In this document: positions 1 to 7,599 of the stretch, piece after piece
Position numbering within the stretch: the first letter of the stretch is position 1
Layout: each line of letters opens with the position of its first letter
Assembly: GCF_015355785.1 (NCBI RefSeq)
Contig: NZ_JADKYW010000006.1
Span: 758,860-822,859, forward strand
Direction: 5' to 3'
Length of the DNA: 64,000 bases
DNA from: Arthrobacter gandavensis
GTDB lineage: Bacteria; Actinomycetota; Actinomycetes; Actinomycetales; Micrococcaceae
The notes under the pieces: generated by a model
Told to the model about the DNA's origin: nothing
Databases searched by the model: none
The model's input: only the letters and a program-made list of their open reading frames with translations
Translations under genes and position numbers: made by a program

Positions 1-150
1 GTCCGGTACCGGCTGCGGCGGGTCTGCGACATCACCGGCTGGGATCCGATGCTCCCCCGGGAGGCGTTCGTCCTGCAGACCGCCCTGGTTGTGGGGCGTC
101 TCGCACCGGCCGGCAAAGCAGTCCCCGAGCGTCCTGCCGCCCGTTCCTAG
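1..150 (+). CDS. C-terminal end of PucR-family transcriptional regulator (FasR-like), 5' truncated
   Basis: Only the last 49 codons lie in the window, in frame 1, ending at TAG 148-150. The peptide begins VRYRLRRVCDITGWDP, which matches the C-terminal helix-turn-helix region of PucR/CdaR-type regulators (an R-x-R-L-x-x-V/I-x-x-x-T-G pattern followed by a hydrophobic helix). In Streptomyces a regulator of this family, FasR, sits directly upstream of fabD-fabH-acpP-fabF and activates that operon. The same position here suggests the same job. The assignment to FasR rests on synteny and this short C-terminus, because the rest of the protein is outside the window. Confidence 0.7.
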   Translation, partial: VRYRLRRVCDITGWDPMLPREAFVLQTALVVGRLAPAGKAVPERPAARS

Positions 151-184
151 GCCCTTCCGGTGATCTTGCACAGGCGGGCCGCCC

Positions 185-226
185 TTGTAGACTTCCTACA
201 ATGCCCCCGGGTGAGCTTGGTTCACC
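185..226 (+). promoter_or_regulatory. Inverted repeats in the fabD promoter region, candidate regulator operators
   Basis: Two dyads lie between the upstream regulator and fabD. The first is TTGTAG (185-190), 5 bp, CTACAA (196-201); its right arm overlaps a good -10 hexamer TACAAT at 197-202. The second is GGTGA (210-214), 7 bp, TCACC (222-226). Perfect arms around and just after a -10 element suggest protein binding. Linking them to the upstream PucR-family protein is inference from position. Confidence 0.45.
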
Positions 227-268
227 TAAACACCCGGTAAATCCGTCCCTCTTTGGAAAGCTTGTTAC

Positions 269-1225
269 GTGCTTGCAATCGTCTGCCCCGGCCAGGGGTC
301 ACAAACGCCAGGCTTCCTCGCTCCGTGGCTGGAACTGCCCGGGGTGCGGGAGCATCTCGAAGCGCTCTCCGAAACTGCGGGGCTGGACCTCGTGGCGCAC
401 GGCACCACCTCCGATGAGGAAACGATCAAGGACACCGCCGTCGCGCAGCCCCTGATCGTTGCCGCGGGCCTCGTGGCTGCCCGCCAGCTGCTGGACACCG
501 GTGCCCTCACCGCAGCGACCGTCGTCGCAGGCCATTCGGTGGGAGAAATCACCGCCTCCGCGATTGCCGGCGCCCTGACGGAAGATGATGCCCTCACATT
601 CGTGCGGGAACGTGCCAACGCGATGGCGCGTGCAGCCGCGGCAGCTCCCACCGGCATGAGTGCCGTGCTCGGCGGTGACCCCGACGACGTCGCGCAGGTC
701 CTGGCCGGACTCGGCCTCACCGCTGCCAATGCCAACGGCGGCGGCCAGGTAGTAGCAGCCGGCACCTTGGAGCAGCTGGCTGGCCTTGCTGCCAATCCTC
801 CGGCGAAGGCACGGGTCATCCCGCTGAAGGTCGCGGGAGCCTTCCACACCACTCACATGGAACCGGCCCTCAGCGTCCTGGAAGCGCTCCGCCCGTCCCT
901 GTCCCCCGCAGAGCCCCTGCCGACGCTGCTTTCGAATTACGACGGCGCCGCGGTGGTAAGCGGCGAAGCCAACCTGGACAGCCTCATCGCCCAGGTCTCC
1001 CGCCCCGTTCGCTGGGACGCGTGCATGGAAACCATGACAAGCGTCGGAGTCACCGGCATACTGGAGCTCCCTCCGGCCGGCACGCTGACCGGACTGGCCA
1101 AGCGGGCCATGCGCGGTGTTCCCTCGCTGGCCCTGAAGTCCCCCGATGACCTCGCCGCTGCCCGGGCCTTCGTGGCCGAACACTCGGGCGCAGCAGCAGT
1201 TACAACCCGAGAAGGTAATGCGTGA
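269..1225 (+). CDS. fabD: Malonyl-CoA:ACP transacylase FabD
   Basis: Transfers malonyl groups from CoA to the acyl carrier protein to supply fatty-acid elongation in the cytoplasm. The 318-residue protein has the expected size, the N-terminal GQGSQ motif, the nucleophile motif GHSVGE with Ser90, and a GAFHT motif with the probable catalytic His193. The start is GTG at 269, preceded by GGAAAG at 255-260. It is the first gene of a fab operon, and its stop overlaps the GTG start of fabH (GTGA), pointing to translational coupling. Confidence 0.95.
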   Translation: MLAIVCPGQGSQTPGFLAPWLELPGVREHLEALSETAGLDLVAHGTTSDEETIKDTAVAQPLIVAAGLVAARQLLDTGALTAATVVAGHSVGEITASAIAGALTEDDALTFVRERANAMARAAAAAPTGMSAVLGGDPDDVAQVLAGLGLTAANANGGGQVVAAGTLEQLAGLAANPPAKARVIPLKVAGAFHTTHMEPALSVLEALRPSLSPAEPLPTLLSNYDGAAVVSGEANLDSLIAQVSRPVRWDACMETMTSVGVTGILELPPAGTLTGLAKRAMRGVPSLALKSPDDLAAARAFVAEHSGAAAVTTREGNA

Positions 1226-2283
1226 GCACGCCCACCCTGAAGCAAGCCCCCGTCAACGAGTTCAGCCGGATCCACGGCCTGGGAGCTTTTCGCCCGGACG
1301 TGATCGTTAGCAACGACGACGTGTGCCAGTGGATCGATTCCTCTGACGAATGGATCCGCCAGCGCACCGGGATCGTCACCCGCCACCGTGCGGACAAGGG
1401 CACCTCCGTGGTGGACATGGCCGAGCTGGCCGGGCGCGATGCTCTGTCCCATGCCGGCATTGAGGGAGCGGAGCTGGACGCCGTCATCGTTTCCACGGTC
1501 ACCCACCCCTTCGCCACACCGTCGGCAGCTGCCCAGGTTGCCGACCGGCTGGGCGCCACTCCCGCTCCCGCTTACGACGTTTCAGCAGCCTGCGCAGGCT
1601 ACTGCTACGGCATTGCCCAGGCAGATGCCCTGGTCCGCTCCGGCGCCGCAAAGTATGTGCTGGTGGTCGGCGTCGAGAAGCTCTCCGATTTCATCGACAA
1701 TACCGAGCGCACCATTTCCTTCCTGCTCGGTGACGGCGCCGGCGCCGTCGTCGTCGGGCCCTCCGACACTCCCGGAATTGGTCCGTCGGTCTGGGGGTCG
1801 GACGGCAGCAAGTCCGGTGCGATCGGCATGACGCACTCAATGCTCGAAATCCGCGAGCTCTCACTGGCCGCCGACGCGGATGGCGAACTGCCGGCCTCCG
1901 TGCTGGCCGAGCGTGAAACAAAGCTGTGGCCCACCCTGCGCCAGGATGGCCAGACCGTCTTCCGCTGGGCCGTCTGGGAGATGGCAAAGGCAGCGCAGCA
2001 GGCCCTGGACGCGGCCGGGGTGAGCGCTGAGGACCTCTCGGCCTTCGTTCCGCACCAGGCGAATATGCGGATCATCGATGAGATGGCCAAACAGCTGAAG
2101 CTGCCTGAGTCCGTGGTGATCGCCCGGGACATCGCCGATGCCGGCAACACGTCCGCAGCCTCGATCCCGCTGGCAACCCACCGGCTGCTCGCCGAGCACC
2201 CCGAACTCAGCGGAAAGCTCTCGCTGCAGATCGGCTTCGGTGCCGGGCTGGTCTTCGGTGCCCAGGTAGTAGTCCTTCCCTAG
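1222..2283 (+). CDS. fabH: 3-oxoacyl-ACP synthase III FabH
   Basis: Starts fatty-acid synthesis by condensing an acyl-CoA primer with malonyl-ACP. The 353-residue protein carries the Cys-His-Asn triad of the KAS III family: Cys124 in SAACAGY, His278 in VPHQANMR and Asn309 in GNTSAAS. The N-terminus is about 15 residues longer than many FabH proteins. The GTG start overlaps the fabD stop by four bases. It lies in the fabD-fabH-acpP-fabF order typical of actinobacteria, where FabH generally uses branched primers; primer choice cannot be read from the sequence. Confidence 0.95.
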   Translation: MSTPTLKQAPVNEFSRIHGLGAFRPDVIVSNDDVCQWIDSSDEWIRQRTGIVTRHRADKGTSVVDMAELAGRDALSHAGIEGAELDAVIVSTVTHPFATPSAAAQVADRLGATPAPAYDVSAACAGYCYGIAQADALVRSGAAKYVLVVGVEKLSDFIDNTERTISFLLGDGAGAVVVGPSDTPGIGPSVWGSDGSKSGAIGMTHSMLEIRELSLAADADGELPASVLAERETKLWPTLRQDGQTVFRWAVWEMAKAAQQALDAAGVSAEDLSAFVPHQANMRIIDEMAKQLKLPESVVIARDIADAGNTSAASIPLATHRLLAEHPELSGKLSLQIGFGAGLVFGAQVVVLP

Positions 2284-2363
2284 TTTGCAAGACCACACCG
2301 CCCGAGGCGGTTGGAAAAACCCATACCGGTCCAGCACCGGAACCAACGAAAAAAGGAGCCCCC

Positions 2364-2609
2364 ATGGCTAGCAACGAAGAAATCCTGGCCGGTCTCGCCG
2401 AGATCGTGAACGAAGAAACCGGCCTGGCCCCCGAGGCCGTTGAGCTGGACAAGTCCTTCACGGATGACCTGGACATCGACTCCATCTCGATGATGACCAT
2501 CGTGGTCAATGCCGAGGAAAAGTTCGGCGTACGCATCCCCGATGAAGAGGTCAAGAACCTCAAGACCGTTGGCGACGCCGTCGATTTCATCTCCAACGCC
2601 CAGGCGTAG
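2364..2609 (+). CDS. acpP: Acyl carrier protein
   Basis: An 81-residue acidic protein that carries the growing acyl chain on a 4'-phosphopantetheine arm. The attachment serine is Ser40 in DLDIDSIS, where the usual D-S-L reads D-S-I. The ATG has a strong ribosome-binding site (AAAAAAGGAG, about 7 bases upstream). It follows fabH after an 80-base gap and is followed by a strong hairpin before fabF. That hairpin could keep ACP message levels above those of fabF. Confidence 0.96.
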   Translation: MASNEEILAGLAEIVNEETGLAPEAVELDKSFTDDLDIDSISMMTIVVNAEEKFGVRIPDEEVKNLKTVGDAVDFISNAQA

Positions 2610-2617
2610 TTCGTGAA

Positions 2618-2645
2618 GGGCGGCCGCTGCGGCGGCCGCCCTTTT
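2618..2645 (+). terminator. Intrinsic terminator or attenuator between acpP and fabF
   Basis: Perfect 10-bp stem GGGCGGCCGC (2618-2627) with GCGGCCGCCC (2632-2641), a 4-base loop and a TTTT tract. It falls inside the fab operon, so it probably reduces rather than abolishes read-through to fabF. Confidence 0.85.
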
Positions 2646-2705
2646 CAGCACGACCCGCTGCACCAGCAACCAGGTGCGCCCCAAATTTTCCCGAGAGAGT
2701 GAATC

Positions 2706-3947
2706 ATGGCCCGCAAAGTAGTCATTACCGGCCTCGGCGCAACAACGCCGATCGGCGGAGATGTCCCGACCATGTGGAAGAACGCCCTGGTGGGTGTCTC
2801 CGGTGCCCGCACCCTCGAAGACGACTGGGTCGAGAAGTACGCCCTTCCGGTCACCTTCGCCGCACGTGTTTCCACGCCTGCCACTGAGGTCCTCTCCCGG
2901 GTGGAAGCCAAGCGCATGGACCCGTCCACCCAGTTCGCCGTAGTTGCCTCCCGCGAGGCATGGGCCGATTCAGGGCTGGATGACGCCAAGATTGACCACG
3001 ACCGGCTGGCTGTGTCCTTCGCCACCGGCATCGGCGGTGTCTGGACACTGCTTGACGCCTGGGACACTCTGCGCGAGAAGGGCCCGCGCCGGGTCCTGCC
3101 CATGACAGTGCCCATGCTGATGCCGAACGGTCCGGCTGCTGCGGTGAGCCTGGACCTGGGTGCCCGTGCCGGTGCGCACACGCCGGTTTCGGCCTGCGCC
3201 TCCGGCACGGAGTCACTGCACCAGGGGCTGGAACTGATCCGTTCCGGCAAGGCGGACGTCGTCGTCTGCGGCGGAGCCGAAGCTGCCATCCACCCGATGC
3301 CGCTGGCGTCCTTCGCCTCGATGCAGGCGCTCTCCCGGCGCAACGACGATCCCGAACGCGCATCGCGGCCTTATGACAAGGACCGCGACGGCTTCGTCAT
3401 GGGCGAAGGTGCCGGCGCCCTCGTCCTGGAGGCCGAGGAACACGCACTGGCCCGCGGCGCCCGAATCTACGCCGAACTGGCAGGTACAGCGGTCACCGCC
3501 GACGCGTACCACATCACTGCCCCGGACCCCGAAGGCCTCGGTGCCACCCGCGCACTGAAGGCAGCTATGTACGATGCCCGGGCACAGGCAGAAGACGTGG
3601 TCCACGTCAACGCCCATGCCACCTCCACGCCGGTGGGCGACAAGCCCGAGTACACCGCGCTGAAGTCGGCCCTGGGTGCCCACGTGGACAACGTGGCGGT
3701 CTCCGCTACCAAATCCCAGACCGGCCACCTGCTGGGCGCATCCGGCGCCGTCGAAGCCGTACTGACGGCCATGGCCGTCTACACACGGCAGGCGCCGGCG
3801 ACGATCAACCTGGACAACCAGGATCCCGAAATTCCCCTGGACGTGGTGACGACGGCCCGTGACCTGCCCCAGGGTGACATCGTGGCCCTGAACAACTCGT
3901 TCGGCTTCGGCGGCCACAACGCCGTCGTGGCGCTGCGAAGCCACTAG
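2706..3947 (+). CDS. fabF: 3-oxoacyl-ACP synthase II FabF
   Basis: Condenses malonyl-ACP with acyl-ACP in each elongation round. The 413-residue protein shows the KAS II active site: Cys164 in VSACASG, a first histidine in NAHATSTPVGD, a second in the KSQTGHLLGASG segment, and the C-terminal NNSFGFGGHN glycine-rich motif. The ATG start is preceded by GAGAG. It ends the fab operon and is followed by a terminator. A convergent DUF3145 gene lies downstream, a common actinobacterial arrangement. Confidence 0.96.
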   Translation: MARKVVITGLGATTPIGGDVPTMWKNALVGVSGARTLEDDWVEKYALPVTFAARVSTPATEVLSRVEAKRMDPSTQFAVVASREAWADSGLDDAKIDHDRLAVSFATGIGGVWTLLDAWDTLREKGPRRVLPMTVPMLMPNGPAAAVSLDLGARAGAHTPVSACASGTESLHQGLELIRSGKADVVVCGGAEAAIHPMPLASFASMQALSRRNDDPERASRPYDKDRDGFVMGEGAGALVLEAEEHALARGARIYAELAGTAVTADAYHITAPDPEGLGATRALKAAMYDARAQAEDVVHVNAHATSTPVGDKPEYTALKSALGAHVDNVAVSATKSQTGHLLGASGAVEAVLTAMAVYTRQAPATINLDNQDPEIPLDVVTTARDLPQGDIVALNNSFGFGGHNAVVALRSH

Positions 3948-3961
3948 TTCCGACAGCGAAG

Positions 3962-3993
3962 AGGCCGGGGCCCTGACTGGGCCTCGGCCTTTT
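3962..3993 (+). terminator. Intrinsic terminator after fabF
   Basis: 12-bp stem (3962-3973 with 3979-3990, one G-T wobble), loop TGACT, then TTTT. It closes the fatty-acid synthase operon. Confidence 0.88.
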
Positions 3994-4030
3994 CGCTGCG
4001 GAAGAATGTTGCGGAGCGTGCTCCGAAGAG

Positions 4031-4534
4031 TCAGCCCACCTGGTGGAGCCAGCGCACGGGCGCACCGTCTGCGGCGTGCCGGAAGGGCTCCAGTTCGTCG
4101 TCCCAGGCTTCGCCGAGTGCCAGCGAAAGTTCGTGGTAGACGGCGGCCGGGTCACCGGCCCCGTTTTCGTAGGCATAACGGATGCGGTCCTCGGAAACCA
4201 TGATGTTGCCGTGCACGTCGGTGGTGGCGTGGAAAATGCCGAGTTCGGGGGTGTGCGACCAGCGGCTTCCGTCGGCGCCCGTGCTGGGTTCTTCGGTGAC
4301 CTCGTAGCGGAGGTGGGCCCAGCCGCGCAGCGCCGAGGCGAGCAGCGATCCGGTGCCCTGGGCCCCGGCCCATGCCAGCTCGGCCCGGACCATGCCGGGA
4401 GCCGCGGGCTGTGGGGTCCACTCAAAATCCGTCCGCTTCTCAACGACGGATTCGATGGCCCACTCAATATGAGGGCACAACGCAGAAGGGGCTGAGTGCA
4501 CGAACAATACGCCGTGCGCCATCACAACAGTCAT
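4031..4534 (-). CDS. DUF3145 family protein
   Basis: A 167-residue protein of a conserved actinobacterial family of unknown function. It contains the family's characteristic SAPSALCPHIEWAIE segment near the N-terminus and a C-terminal part rich in Trp and acidic residues. I chose the ATG at 4534, which opens the family-typical MTVVMAHGVLFVHS and has GGAGG five bases upstream. An ATG at 4579 would add 15 residues but has no ribosome-binding site. It is convergent with fabF. A GGCACAATG element upstream (complement of 4662-4670) resembles the -10 of rplS and rpsP. I know of no assigned biochemical role. Confidence 0.85.
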   Translation of the reverse strand: MTVVMAHGVLFVHSAPSALCPHIEWAIESVVEKRTDFEWTPQPAAPGMVRAELAWAGAQGTGSLLASALRGWAHLRYEVTEEPSTGADGSRWSHTPELGIFHATTDVHGNIMVSEDRIRYAYENGAGDPAAVYHELSLALGEAWDDELEPFRHAADGAPVRWLHQVG

Positions 4535-4744
4535 TCCATCCTCCGTAGCTGTAGGTGCGTCTTCCCCAACGACCTGCATGGACGGGATGGTTCCTGAAGT
4601 TCCAAGCCCTGAAGCTCTCGTGGCCTGCAGACTCTTAAGCTGCCAGCGTGAGACCTAGCATCATTGTGCCGCATGTTACCCAATTACGCCAATGAAACTA
4701 CTTGGTTGTAAGTGATGCCCTCGCTGTGACGGTCTTAGTTGCGT

Positions 4745-5713
4745 CTAGGCCCTGGGGTGCGCCTGCTGGTAGCTCTTGCGGAGCCGGTCCACGGAGACGT
4801 GCGTGTAAAGCTGCGTTGTGGCCAGGCTGCTGTGCCCCAGTAGCTCCTGCACGCTGCGCAGGTCGGCTCCTCCATCCAGGAGATGGGTGGCAGCACTGTG
4901 GCGAAGGGCGTGCGGCCCGCTTGCCGATGTGTCTCCCAGCGCCTCGAAGAGCGCTGCCGTGACGCTACGGACCTGGCGCTGGTCTATCCGTCCGCCGCGC
5001 TGGCCGAGGAACAGGGCGGGGCCGCTGGCGGCCCGGGCCAGTGCCGGGCGGCCGCGCCGCAACCAGTCGTCCACGGCGAGCGCAGCAGGCAGTCCGTAGG
5101 GCACGGTCCGCTCCTTGTTGCCCTTTCCCACGACGCGCAGGGTCCGCCTGTCCTGGTCCAGGTTGTCCACGTCCAGTCCGGCCAACTCCCCCACCCGGAG
5201 ACCCGTGGCGTAAAGCAGCTCCACCAGGGCACGGTCCCGCAGAGCCAGGGCGTCTCCCTCAGCTGCTGCCGCGGCGAGGGTTTCGAACAGGACATCGATC
5301 TGCGCCGGTCGGAGTACTCCGGGGAGGGTTTTGGTCCGTTTGGGGGCCTTGAGCCGCAGCGCGGGGTCGGCAGGTATCAGTTCCTCCCGCAGCGCCCAGC
5401 CCGTGAAGGAGCGTGCGGTGGCCGCCCGCCGGGCGATGGTGGCACGGGCCTGACCCGAGTCGCTCAGTTTGCCGAGCCAGCTGCGCAGGACGGACAGGTC
5501 AATCTCGGGGAGACTGGTGAGTCCGAGTCCGGCGGCAAAGTCCAGGAGCGAACTGACGTCGCCTTCGTAGGCCCTGACAGTGTGCTCCGAGCGCCCGCGC
5601 TCCGAGGCAAGGTAGCTGCAGAAACCTTCCAGGGCGCGGGAGTACTCCGCCGGACGTACAGCCGGTGGCTGGGTATGACCGCCGGCTGAACTGGCGCTAC
5701 TTGAGTTGCCCAC
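4745..5713 (-). CDS. xerC: Tyrosine recombinase XerC
   Basis: Site-specific recombinase that, with XerD, resolves chromosome dimers at dif near the division septum. The 322-residue product has an N-terminal SAM-like DNA-binding domain (about 22-110) and a catalytic domain with Arg173 (GLRVGEL), His268 and Arg271 (HALRH), His294 (LLGHSS) and nucleophile Tyr303 (TQLYTH). I start at GTG 5713, preceded by AAGGTGG. The frame is open further upstream, but that stretch has non-XerC sequence and overlaps the neighbouring alkyltransferase gene. No phage genes are nearby, so this is the chromosomal XerC and not an integrase. Confidence 0.9.
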   Translation of the reverse strand: MGNSSSASSAGGHTQPPAVRPAEYSRALEGFCSYLASERGRSEHTVRAYEGDVSSLLDFAAGLGLTSLPEIDLSVLRSWLGKLSDSGQARATIARRAATARSFTGWALREELIPADPALRLKAPKRTKTLPGVLRPAQIDVLFETLAAAAAEGDALALRDRALVELLYATGLRVGELAGLDVDNLDQDRRTLRVVGKGNKERTVPYGLPAALAVDDWLRRGRPALARAASGPALFLGQRGGRIDQRQVRSVTAALFEALGDTSASGPHALRHSAATHLLDGGADLRSVQELLGHSSLATTQLYTHVSVDRLRKSYQQAHPRA

Positions 5714-5768
5714 CAGTCCACCTTCGCCGCTGTCCCGATGTGCTTCAAGCAGGCACGCCGCCCTGCTC

Positions 5769-6293
5769 CTAGACAGGCACACCGGCGCCTGAACACTGCT
5801 GGCGGAGAACCTCGTTCGCCGGCGCTGATTCGAGCTCCAGAAGCGCCCGTTTTGCATCGATGCCGGCAGAATAGCCGGTGAGTGCACCTTTGGTGCCCAC
5901 CACTCGGTGGGTCGGCACCACGATTCCCACCGCGTTGCGGGCAAGTGCGGCGCCGACGCCCCGCGCCTTCGACGCGTCGCCCAGCGCTACCGCGAGCTGC
6001 TTGTATGTTCTCGTCTGGCCGTAAGGAATGGCCGCGACGGCTTTCCAGACCTGTTCTTGGAACGGTGTTCCCGTTTGTGACACCGGCAGCTCGAAGCAGC
6101 ACCGGCGTCCAGAGAAGTACTCCTCGAACTGCCGCTCCACTGCCTCGAACCCGTCTTCAGCGGCCAGACCCAGCCTGGCGGTGTCCCGTGGCAGAAAGTC
6201 TGTTGGCGAAGCCTCCACCCCGACCAGCAGTCCGTCCTCTGCGACGAGCGTCAGGATGCCCAGGGGCGAGTAGATCACTTTGTGCGTGCGCAT
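5769..6293 (-). CDS. Ogt/MGMT-family protein with Thr in place of the alkyl-acceptor Cys
   Basis: A 174-residue protein resembling O6-alkylguanine-DNA alkyltransferases, which repair alkylated bases by transfer to an active-site cysteine. It has the N-terminal domain (about 1-75) and the DNA-binding C-terminal domain, with [11 protein letters not shown], the ALARN arginine-finger region and a [16 protein letters not shown] end. The reactive motif, normally PCHR, reads PTHR with Thr128; I checked the codon, ACC. The ATG at 6293 has AAGGAG seven bases upstream. A cysteine-less member cannot do suicidal transfer. It may act like alkyltransferase-like (ATL) proteins, which bind damage and recruit excision repair. 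It sits between dprA and xerC. Confidence 0.82.
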   Translation of the reverse strand: MRTHKVIYSPLGILTLVAEDGLLVGVEASPTDFLPRDTARLGLAAEDGFEAVERQFEEYFSGRRCCFELPVSQTGTPFQEQVWKAVAAIPYGQTRTYKQLAVALGDASKARGVGAALARNAVGIVVPTHRVVGTKGALTGYSAGIDAKRALLELESAPANEVLRQQCSGAGVPV

Positions 6294-6294
6294 G

Positions 6295-7599
6295 TCAGTC
6301 TCCTTGAGATGGCGGTTTGGTAGGACGAGGATGTGCCGGGGACCGGTCGCCGCGTTGCCACAGACCTTCCCCAGTCCGTCGCGCGAGCCCGGAAAGTTCA
6401 AGCCGCGCAAGTCCGGCGCGCACAGCGGCAGGACTAAGACCGGCCACCGCCGAGAGTTTCTGCGGAGGTACGCCTTTGCGCAGCGGCAAGGCGTCCAGCA
6501 GCAGGATGTCTTCGACGGCCAGTCCGTCGTGATCTGCCGCTGCGCCGGCGCGGTCTGGGCCGGCATTGTCCGTGGCGAGGACAAAGGGGTCGATGAGTTC
6601 CAGCACTTCCGCCGCGTCGCTCACACAGACCGCGCTGCCCTCACGCAGAAGGCGGTGGCAACCGGCGGAATTCGCCGAGTAGACAGATCCGGGGACCGCA
6701 CCCACTCCCCTGCCCAGTTCCGCTGCGTGGTGGGCGGTGTTCAGTGCACCGGAACGCCAGCGAGCCTCTACTACCACGGTGGCCGCGGCCAGCGCCGCGA
6801 TGAGGCGGTTGCGCTGCAGGAAGCGCCACCGGGTGGGAGCCGAACCGGGCGGAACTTCGCTCACAATGAGCCCTGTCTCCGCTGCTGCACGAAGCAGGTC
6901 TTCATTCCCGGCGGGATACAACCGGTCCACGCCTCCGGCCAGCACCGCAAGGGTGGGGGTTTCGGTGCTGCCCGCCGCGGAGGGACGGGCGCCGTCGGGG
7001 GCAGCACGTTTATCGGATCCTGGCCGGATTCCACCGACTGACAGTGCGGAGCGGTGTGCCTGCGCATCAATACCATAGGCGCCGCCGGAAATGACGGTTC
7101 GGCCGCGTTGGACAAGACCGGCAGCCAGGTCACCTGTGACCGCCAGCCCATAGGACGTGGCATCGCGTGATCCCACCAGCGACAGGCACTGTGCCAGTTC
7201 CGGGATGGTTCCGTTGCCGCGGGTCCACAGGCAGAACGGCCTCGACTGCCCCAGGTCGTCCAACGCGGCGGGCCAGTCAGTATCCTCTGGAACGATCATC
7301 CTCCCGCCGAAACGGCGGACGGTCTGCAGGTCCCGCTGCGGTGCCAGATCCGCTGCCCGGGGCAGCCAGCGCCCGAGTGCCTCGGCGAAGACGCGATCCG
7401 CGCCGCGCACGCCCCGCTCTTCCAGCAACGCGCCCATTTCCCGGCGCAGGGTGCTTCCGGCGCGCTGACGGCCTGAAGCCACGAGCGCTGCCGTCTCGGG
7501 TCCGGCCGCTGCCACCAGCGCCTGCCCCATCGTGTCCGAGGGCTCAATCAGCCGGGACAGGGCCGCCCGTGCCAACAGGACAGGCTCCACGCGGCTCAT
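6295..7599 (-). CDS. dprA: DNA-processing protein DprA
   Basis: A 434-residue protein that binds single-stranded DNA and loads RecA during natural transformation and recombination. The Rossmann-like core contains SLVGSRDATSYG, ISGGAYGIDAQAH, LAGGVDRLYPAGN and a QRNRLIAAL segment, all hallmarks of DprA/Smf. A C-terminal winged-helix region (about 365-415) follows. The linker around residues 195-215 is longer than usual and Ala/Pro-rich. Its start overlaps the comM stop by four bases, so dprA is co-translated with comM and yraN. Confidence 0.93.
   Translation of the reverse strand: MSRVEPVLLARAALSRLIEPSDTMGQALVAAAGPETAALVASGRQRAGSTLRREMGALLEERGVRGADRVFAEALGRWLPRAADLAPQRDLQTVRRFGGRMIVPEDTDWPAALDDLGQSRPFCLWTRGNGTIPELAQCLSLVGSRDATSYGLAVTGDLAAGLVQRGRTVISGGAYGIDAQAHRSALSVGGIRPGSDKRAAPDGARPSAAGSTETPTLAVLAGGVDRLYPAGNEDLLRAAAETGLIVSEVPPGSAPTRWRFLQRNRLIAALAAATVVVEARWRSGALNTAHHAAELGRGVGAVPGSVYSANSAGCHRLLREGSAVCVSDAAEVLELIDPFVLATDNAGPDRAGAAADHDGLAVEDILLLDALPLRKGVPPQKLSAVAGLSPAAVRAGLARLELSGLARRTGEGLWQRGDRSPAHPRPTKPPSQGD

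Noticed and set aside
4745..5713. xerC as a prophage or island integrase
   Set aside because: The sequence and neighbours are those of chromosomal XerC; no attachment-site duplication, phage genes or composition shift.
5714..5944. N-terminal extension of xerC upstream of 5713
   Set aside because: It overlaps the Ogt-like gene in another frame, has no XerC-like sequence, and the GTG at 5713 has a usable ribosome-binding site.
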